DNA of 64,000 nt, from contig CM026555.1 of NCBI GenBank assembly GCA_015143295.1, forward strand, positions 62,001 through 126,000, given 5' to 3'. The notes beneath the pieces were generated by a model. That model worked only from the letters and a program-made list of their open reading frames with translations. It was not told the DNA's origin and searched no databases. A program made the translations under genes and the position numbers. Source of the stretch: Tetracentron sinense (lineage: Eukaryota; Streptophyta; Magnoliopsida; Trochodendrales; Trochodendraceae). Below, piece after piece: positions 57,317-64,000 of the stretch (its first letter is position 1; each line of letters begins with the position of its first letter).

Positions 57317-58302
57317 CGCGTTTTTGCAGAAATTTTAGTAAGGGTTTTTTCGTCTTTTGAAGTTAAACCCTTTCCTCTTAAGGCTTGCCCGAGCCTTAGG
57401 GCTTCATTCACGATACATAGAAGATTTTGAGAGATAGAGAGAGAGGAGAGGAGAGAGAGGGTTCTAACCTAGGGTTTCAACTTGAGAGTGAATCAAGGGT
57501 TTAAACACCCAAGATCATCCCAAAAGAGCTTGGGTTCATCAAATCCAACCTCAAGCTCGTGTGGTGTTCCCATTCCAAGCTAGGGCAGCAATCCTACGGC
57601 GTTTTGTAAGGGGTTTCTTCCCTAAATCAAGTCTTCTTCAAGCAAGGGTTCTTCCCTACCATTTGGGGTTCTATTTCAAGGTTTCTTCAAGGTCAAGCCT
57701 TGATTTCAAGGTTAGTACACCCTACTAACTTGCCCTAGCAATAATCTAGGTTTTCTATGTGAAATGTGATTCATGTTAGTATGTTTCCTTCCTTGTAAAA
57801 TGTATCATCTCTAATAATCATAAACAAGAAAAAGAAAAGGATATGGATGTGTGGATGAGAGATTGATTGAGACGATGGGATGCCGAATGTATAATGTGTG
57901 GTATGTGTACTGGAAATTGGAGGATGGGTATTTTACCAATAATGAACTCACTTTGATTATTGGATGGAAAATATGCACAAAAAAGAAGAAGATGAACTAT
58001 GGAGGAACATTGCATGTGATGTGTTTGACAAAATGCCTAAACTATGAAATAATGATTGAATCAAGAAAATGGAAATAGGCCTTATGCATGTATTCTTATG
58101 AATGGTGAGTTGATTTAAATACCATGTTAATTACTCAAATGGTCATATGCATGTACTATGAATTGAATGAATTGTGATGTCATATCTCTCTTGTTATCCT
58201 CATTTTCATGATTGTACTATTGACATGTATACGAGCACGCAGGTTGCATGAACCGAGATTTCAAGAGCATATGCATATAATAACCAACAAGAAAATATTG
58301 CA

Positions 58303-58580
58303 TGTCAAGGAGGTTGGTAGCCCAGGGACATTCGGGTACTAGCCTCTGGCTCACAAGAAAACCCAAAACACATATTGTCAAGGAGGTTGGTAGCCCAGGG
58401 ACATTCGGGTACTAGCCTCTGGCTCACAAGAAAACTAAACAAGTAATAAAAATCACATATTGTCAAGGAGGTTGGTAGCCCAGGGACATTCGAGTACTAG
58501 CCTCTGGCTCACAAGAAAACCATATATCAAGGAGGTTGGCAGCCCAGGGAGATTCGGGTGCTAGCCTCTGGCTCACAAGT
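58303..58580 (+). repeat. Minisatellite in the family-S LTR (AAGGAGGTTGGTAGCC unit)
   Basis: Four units of 56-76 bp, each AAGGAGGTTGGTAGCCCAGG, GACATTCGGGTACTAGCC, TCTGGCTCACAAG. Confidence 0.92.
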
Positions 58581-61005
58581 TACAAGATGCAAGTTTACAA
58601 GATGATGACAATGTATTCATGCACACATACATGATTTCTACAAGGTATACCGAGATATGAAACGGGTCTTCAAGCACGAGTTTTATCAGAGTTTTCGCAT
58701 TCATGCACGCACGTCAAGATGATTGCATTGTACCATGTCTTATGCTATTTCTTTTGTGATGCTCCTATTTCTGCTTTGTATTGTACTATTGTTGTTGTGT
58801 GTCCTTATTGTTATGGTTAGCTAGTAGCTTGTACTCGCTGAGTATTCCATGCTCAGCCGTACTTTCATGTCGGCAGGTACTGAGGAAGCCCTCGACCCGG
58901 AGCTTTGGGTCGAGGAAGAGTATATAGAGGAGAGAGAGCCGTCTATCCCATTATAGTCTTAGGAGGACCGAGACCTCGACGTGTGGCCGTACCTCAACTA
59001 CTGTTGAGGGGAGAGTACGAGAGGGTTTTATGTAGTTTGACATTTTGATAGGTGGGCCTGTCCACCTTAGTCTTAGGCATGTTTGTATATCTATGATCAC
59101 TTAGAATACCATTTGAGAACTATAGAAGAAAAGAAAAAGTTAGTTTACGCTTCCGCATCTATGTGTAGCTTCCGTGCTCTGATTTTCATTGTTTCAGTAT
59201 TTATTTACCTTGTTCATTACAGGATGGTTTGGCAGGTACGTATAGTCACACCTAAAGTATCCCTAAACTCCTAGGGGGTATTTTGGGGCGCGACACATAA
59301 AATTCCATAGGTAACATTATTGGAAAATCATGTAAAGGGTTGCGAGGACATGATTTTCTAGTTCGTTGTAAACCTAATATTTTTTGAAACCTCTAGAGTA
59401 CTGGTTGGGCGCCGTACTTCATCATGGCTTGCACATGTGTAGTTCTATAAGATAGTGTGATGAATCTCATTCACAGAGAATGTTGACTCTTGACTAACAT
59501 GTGAGTATATGTAAGAAGTACATAATACTGAACGGGGTCACATAATGGATACCCTATGGAATATACTATCAGATTGTATTAGGGTTAAATCCATTCGACA
59601 AATTGTCTTTAGACCTGAGAGGTTAACGTCTTCTCAAACATCTATCTATATGGCTTTGATATGCCAATCGGCAATGTCCAATACACAGGACTAACTCCGG
59701 GTATGTTGGGTCATGTACACAATGTTTGGAGAAGTGTGTAAACACTCAATAAGGAATCCACAACCAAAAGGTAACGTACTTGATCCTACAACCGGGAATA
59801 GGAGATCCCTTTAGATCCCACACACTAGAACTTTCTCGAGGCTTTTAATTTAATTTAGAATTAAATTAATTAATTTCTCCATGTAATTCATTAATATATG
59901 GTATAGTGAAGCTCTAATAGGTGAAATCACATAAGATGTGATTAACCAAATGGGTAGGACCCTTATGGGATTTTGATAAAGATCAAATGGTGACATCATA
60001 AGAGTTTGGAACTCAAAAAGGGGTGTGAGAATGTGGGGCCCACCTAGGGTGGGACGCCCACTTCAAGAAAACCTTATCCAATTAGTTAGTAATTAATCCT
60101 ATCTCCTAATAAATAGGGATAAGATTACTTGGTTGCTAATTAATGGTTTTCTAATTATTAGGGATAAGATTAGTTTGTTATTAATTACTTTTCTTATTAA
60201 ATAGGGAATGGATAATGTTGGTTTTTATTTTGATTAAATCCTAATTTGATTAGGATAGTCATTAAAGAATTAAAGAGAGTTCTAATTGGATTGGAATTTA
60301 GAAAGAGGTTATTTACTTGGGCTATAAGATAGCTAAAAAGGGGACTAGTCTATAAAAGGACTCCCCCATAGTGGAACATCCACAAGGAATCCTCTCCCTC
60401 TCTCTCTCATATTTTGGATGCCCCCCTCCCCTCCCCTTTATGGATTGTACGGCCACCTCTCCCATTATCCTTCTTTGGTTGATTTTTGATCTTGAAGAAG
60501 ATCAAGAACAAATCCTTGATAATCAAGAATTGTTCAAACCACCTTTTCCTAAATCCTTCTCTTGGTTTTTGTTTGAATCTTGAATAATATCAGAACCAAT
60601 CTTGTATTCAAGAAGTGATCTTGCATTCAAGAAAAGAATAAAAGATCATAGAGCTTGGATTGGAAGGGTGACAAGAATAGTTCTTTGATAATCGAGGTTG
60701 ATTCTTTCTATATCAAGATTGAATATTTATTGATCAAGAAAGGTTCTTGAATCAAAGAAAAGAAGAAAAGATTAAAGAGCATTGATTGGAAGGGCCATTA
60801 GCTTCCATTGGAGAAAAGCTTTGAGATTCTAAGAAGATTCGTGTAAATCGACGGGAGACTTTACACTTGAGAAGTTTTGTAAGTATGGTTTCTCACAACA
60901 TGATTTAATATGATCATAAGATGACCCTTGGGATGATTTTGATTAGATCAAAATCTAGTTTGAATTAAACATGTTTTTCAAAAATTTTTATATTCATGTC
61001 TTTCA

Positions 61006-61205
61006 AAAAGCTGCTCAAGCGAGATAGCCCCTAGAATACATCTTTAATATTATTCAGCATAGGAGTCAAACCGCTCGAGCGAGATGAAAATTTGCTTCAG
61101 CGAATTTCGTGCAGGAATGGTTTTTCAGCGTAGGAAACTTTAATTTTTGGGACTTTTGTGTTTCTCTATAAATACTAAGTTCCCATGAAGGAACCAGTAT
61201 TACTG
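61006..61205 (+). repeat. Copia-3 LTR, second part
   Basis: Rejoins the LTR interrupted at 53716. CTCAAGCGAG and CGCTCGAGCGAG palindromes at 61013-61085, then TATA box CTCTATAAATAC at about 61164. Joins gag near 61205. Confidence 0.6.
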
Positions 61206-61211
61206 TTAAGA

Positions 61212-62750
61212 TCTTTAAACTTCAAATACCTCTAAATTTGAAAGTTTGAAAATGGATGATAATGAAACTTTTGATTGTTTTTATGCCAATTTGAGTGACA
61301 TTGTCAATTCTAGTTTTAATCTAGGGCAAAAAATTTTAGAGTCTAAAATTTTTAGAAAAATTTTGAGATCTCTACCTGAGATATTTCGATCAAATGTTAC
61401 CATCATCGAAGAAATCAAAAATATTGATGCTCTCAAAATTGAGGAGTTGGTTGGTTCATTCAAAACCTATGAATTAAATCTGAATCCATCTAAGAAACTG
61501 AAATCCTTAGCCTTGAAATCCATCAAGGAATCGATAGATGGCTCAGATAGTGATTCTGAGGTTAGTGAAGATGAGATGACTTTATTTGTAAAGAAATTCA
61601 GAAAATTTCAGAAAAGTAACAAAAGATTTAATCTGAAATGAAAACAAATCCTTTGATAAGCCTAAGTCCAAGAACTTTAACCTAAAAGTGCGGACAGAAT
61701 ATCCTAGGGCATTCAAAGTTATGAATGTCAAGGATATGGCCATATTGATTTTGAATGCTCTATTAAGAAAAAATCTAAGAGCCAGGTGAGGGATGATAGT
61801 GAATCCGAACCTGAGTAATTAGATAGTTCTTCTTGTGAGAAGACTAGAAATTATTTGGCCTCCACAGCCTCCACAACTGGGATTGTAGAATCTTCTTCCA
61901 CTGCAAGTGTGAGTGACCAACACCATATTGATGGTGATGATGAGGAGGAGGTTCATTGTGACTCTGGTTTTGAGTGAGACCTCAAGACAGCCTATAGTGA
62001 GTTGTTTGAGGAGAGCCTTAATCTAAAAAAGGATGAAATTTCCTTGACTAAAAATGACATATCAATGGAAAAGGAAATTGATGCATTTGACCTAGTGACT
62101 TCTTGGTTGAAAGCCCTTGTGTCTTATTAAGATTAAGCTTCTTGAATCTAATTTACATGTTTGTCTTTATCAAAAGACAAGTCTTGAAATCAAGTTAGTT
62201 GATCTTGAACAAGATTAGAGGTGTGGAGATGAGAAGGAAACTTCATCCACCTCATGCATTGAGTCTAGTGCTAAAAGGCGCCCTCTTGGTATTGGAAATG
62301 ACCTTTATTTACTAAAATTCATTACTATATGTCATAAATGTGGAGTGAAGGGTCATATTAGGGCTCGATGTCCTAAACTTTGGTGTACTCCCAATCATGG
62401 TTCTAGGAACTAAAACAATTTAAATTTGAATTTCTAAAGGAGAGTTGAGGTCCTAGTCAATATGCCTAGGAAGTTAAGTAAAGATTTATTTAGAATCTCT
62501 CATAACTCTAGACAGTGGCATGGTCGGGACACTCCATTTGCTAGATATAGAGGAGGTAACAGGGACAACCTTGATGTTCGCCATAATCCTAGGACTCAAT
62601 CTTGGAATAGGAGGAACAGTAGGAAAAGACAAAAGGTCATGCCAAACTCAACCGAAACGGTTAAAGACCAAAGGGTAGATCAATCTGTTAAAACCGTTTG
62701 GATGAGGAACGAAAACTCGAAGGGCTTCACAGCCCGTGCCTGTCATAGCC
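61212..62750 (+). pseudogene. gag: Copia-3 gag, broken
   Basis: In-frame copia capsid sequence from 61212 (TSKFESLKMDDNETFDCFYA) runs to a TGA at 61639-61641. Further parts follow in shifted frames: a first knuckle-like YECQGYGHIDFEC (about 61720-61755), an acidic Ser-rich stretch, a decayed coiled coil, a second knuckle CHKCGVKGHIRARC (about 62334-62372), and the basic segment (62462-62740, RRNSRKRQK) ahead of the missing pol. Same domain order as Copia-2. N-terminus missing. Confidence 0.8.
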
Positions 62751-63400
62751 TAGGGTCTCCAGTTATTGTTATATCTTGTCCTACAACTATGCTTTATGTT
62801 TATACTAGTAGTTTTAGTTTTGCTAGTATTTATTTTTTTTTGTTATGTCTTTTCTAATTTATTTATTTAAAAATTCAAAAAGATTGAAAAATAATAAAAT
62901 CCAAAAATATTTTGGTCATATTTTCCCTGGATTAACTTGCATGATTTTTATTCCTTGCATGATCTTTATTTCATACTTGTCCAAGGTTAAACATGTTATT
63001 GTTGCTGATTCAGGATATAGTACCTTCTTTAGTCTCTTGGTTAAGCTAAAAATTAGACTAGTTTTAATTTGCACAGTTAGAGACTTATTCATATGTGCAT
63101 GCTTTGCAATTTCACATGCACTCTGACTGATTCTTTTGAGAGGTCTATGTCCTGAACTTGTTATTGTTAGGATTATCCTGAAGTGGCTACTAGGATAATC
63201 AATCTAGATTGACCATATTGTTAGTCATCCCCATTTTGTGTATCCTTCATAAGCAAAAACTGTAGCAATGAAAAGGGCTAACTATTAGGATAGTGTGAAA
63301 GCTACTATTGGGTGTAAAAAGTAGTAATGACTACTTATGTCATGGTTCACTCATCAAATGCTTCATTATTGCAGCTGAACCAATGTTGAAAGTTTTCCAT
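62751..63400 (+). other. Copia-3 noncoding 3' region
   Basis: Homologous to the reverse of 40500-41060: CGTGCCTGTCATAGCC at the joint, TATACTAGTAG, CACATGCACTCTGACTGATT, CCCCATTTTGTGTATCC. The 93-codon frame here lacks any domain. Confidence 0.7.
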
Positions 63401-63419
63401 CCTTGTTAATTTTGGACAG

Positions 63420-64000
63420 TCATCGCTCAAGATGTTGTTCTTGATTTTGATAGTTGGATGGTGGTTCTGGGTCATTAGTTCGGAGCGGTGGTGGTTGTTT
63501 GTTCAAAATTGGTGAAACTACTTGTTGCTCGACTATACCCACTAGAACCAATCTGGGTTTAGCTCGAGCTTTCATATCTTCCTCAAGCCGTGTGTACTTA
63601 GTGGCTTTTGTGAGCATATCATCTAGTTTTTTTTTACCAGAGAGTCATACATGAGATTCCATAGGTAATGCATTTTTGAAGGAGAGAATACTGGTCTAAT
63701 CATCACAATCGTCCAGTGCCTGAATTTCCTCAAAACATTTTGTACAAAATATGGAAGAGATTTTGTTGGTTTTATTTTCAGGGTGAATAAAGAATCAGCT
63801 TCCTTTATGTGATTTGCAATATATCAAGAGATGAAAGCTGACCTAAGTGTGCCCATATTGTCAATAGAGCCAGTAGGAAGGTGATGGAACCACGCTAATG
63901 CTCATCCCTATAGACTGAAAAGGTATATACGACACATGAGAATGTCATCGTGCTCTTGTAGTGTCATAGATTGTTGATAATGAAGGAGATGATCCACTAG
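63420..64000 (-). pseudogene. gag: Antisense Ty3/gypsy gag fragment
   Basis: Minus-strand segments SAFISRYIANHIKEADSLF (about 63780-63840) and KMHYLWNLMYDSL (about 63635-63675) are typical of the gypsy capsid. Aligns with 36690-37000 of the other antisense gag. Frames are broken; continues beyond the window. Confidence 0.7.

Larger units (their letters stand above)
56937..59295 (+). mobile_element. Solo LTR, family S, sense
   Basis: 2359 bp, TGTAGCACCCC...GGGGCGCGACA, with CATAA at 56932-56936 and 59296-59300. Homologous to the inverted 27881-30365: both have GACGAATCCAACG-like and CGAACCCAACGTAAG-type blocks, the palindrome cluster (here 57152-57316), the GGTTTT...leader and GAGTATTCCATGCTCAGC. 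A minisatellite lies at 58303-58580. The 112-codon frame 57092-57430 aligns with the minus-strand frame 30344-29871 (shared LGLRVFAEI, RVFSSF). Confidence 0.88.
53717..61005 (+). mobile_element. Copia-type solo LTR (family C) carrying two nested LTRs
   Basis: Starts TGTTGGACCTATATGCC, ends CATGTCTTTCA, with AAAAG on both sides (53712-53716, 61006-61010). Without the two nested LTRs it is about 1.9 kb. TATA box CTATAAAAGG near 60350 and a CT-rich leader make plus the sense strand. Its first 57 bp are tandemly duplicated (53717-53773 and 53774-53830). The flanks AGCAAGGTTG and CTGCTCAAGCGAG rejoin into the Copia-3 LTR. Confidence 0.82.
53322..63400 (+). mobile_element. Copia-3: second pol-less family-A copia element, heavily nested
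   Basis: Starts with an LTR (TGTAACGTCCATATTTGG, compare TGTAAAGTCCATATTTG at 36519), interrupted at 53717-61005 by another LTR, then LTR sequence continues to about 61205 and passes directly into the interior of gag; primer site and gag N-terminus are deleted. Gag (61212-62750) is followed by the same 3' region as Copia-2. The 3' LTR is not seen. Right limit near 63400 is approximate. Confidence 0.8.

Noticed and set aside
60371-60583. 70-codon frame after a TATA box
   Set aside because: Lies in the leader of the family-C LTR; no domain and no counterpart frame in the antisense copy.

Overview
The window is plant nuclear DNA made almost entirely of decayed, nested LTR retrotransposons. I found no host protein gene, rRNA, tRNA or CRISPR array. 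The evidence for a plant is the set of families (Ty1/copia with an initiator-Met primer site; Ty3/gypsy of the Tat/Ogre type with two RNase H domains), the purine-rich LTR leaders downstream of TATA boxes, and stop codons biased to TAG in a way that fits loss of methylated CHG cytosines. The species cannot be named from the sequence.

Layout. 1-3321: Ty1/copia gag-pol remnant (family A). 3322-20910: antisense copia-type LTR (family C) split by a complete-ended Tat/Ogre-type gypsy element, Tat-1 (3950-19375, target duplication GATTC), with ORF1, gag, protease, G-patch, RT, RNase H, second RNase H and integrase, all broken. 20911-23130: copia LTR fragment and a 5'-truncated family-S LTR. 23131-36519: antisense family-A LTR fragment split by Tat-2 (23513-36037, minus strand, TATAG), a gag-only Tat relative with satellite-like arrays, itself split by a 2.5-kb solo LTR (27881-30365, ACCGC). 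36520-46004: antisense gypsy gag and LTR split by a family-A copia element without pol (37817-44559, minus, GAGAC) and by a 1.27-kb solo LTR (44729-45998, ATGGAG).

46005-53321 is the least repetitive part: a long fold-back repeat (46349-46747), AT-rich duplications, one family-S LTR (49710-51608), degenerate 33-bp repeats and stretches where I recognise nothing. 53322-63400: a second pol-less family-A copia element whose LTR holds a family-C solo LTR (53717-61005, AAAAG), which holds two family-S LTRs in opposite orientations (53843-56872; 56937-59295, CATAA). 63420-64000: another antisense gypsy gag.

No gene set here looks functional. Intact partners would have been gag (particle), protease, RT/RNase H (copying) and integrase (insertion); the gag-only copies would have relied on enzymes from relatives. 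The strongest unexplained signals are noncoding and structural: a two-hairpin motif shared by LTRs and 3' regions of Tat-1 and Tat-2 (six copies, changing stems); a duplicated hairpin module in both 3' regions; seven GC-rich hairpins in the Tat-2 LTRs; minisatellites of unrelated sequence in the same slot of family-S LTRs; palindrome clusters shared by unrelated LTR families; and two copia copies sharing one pol-deletion junction.
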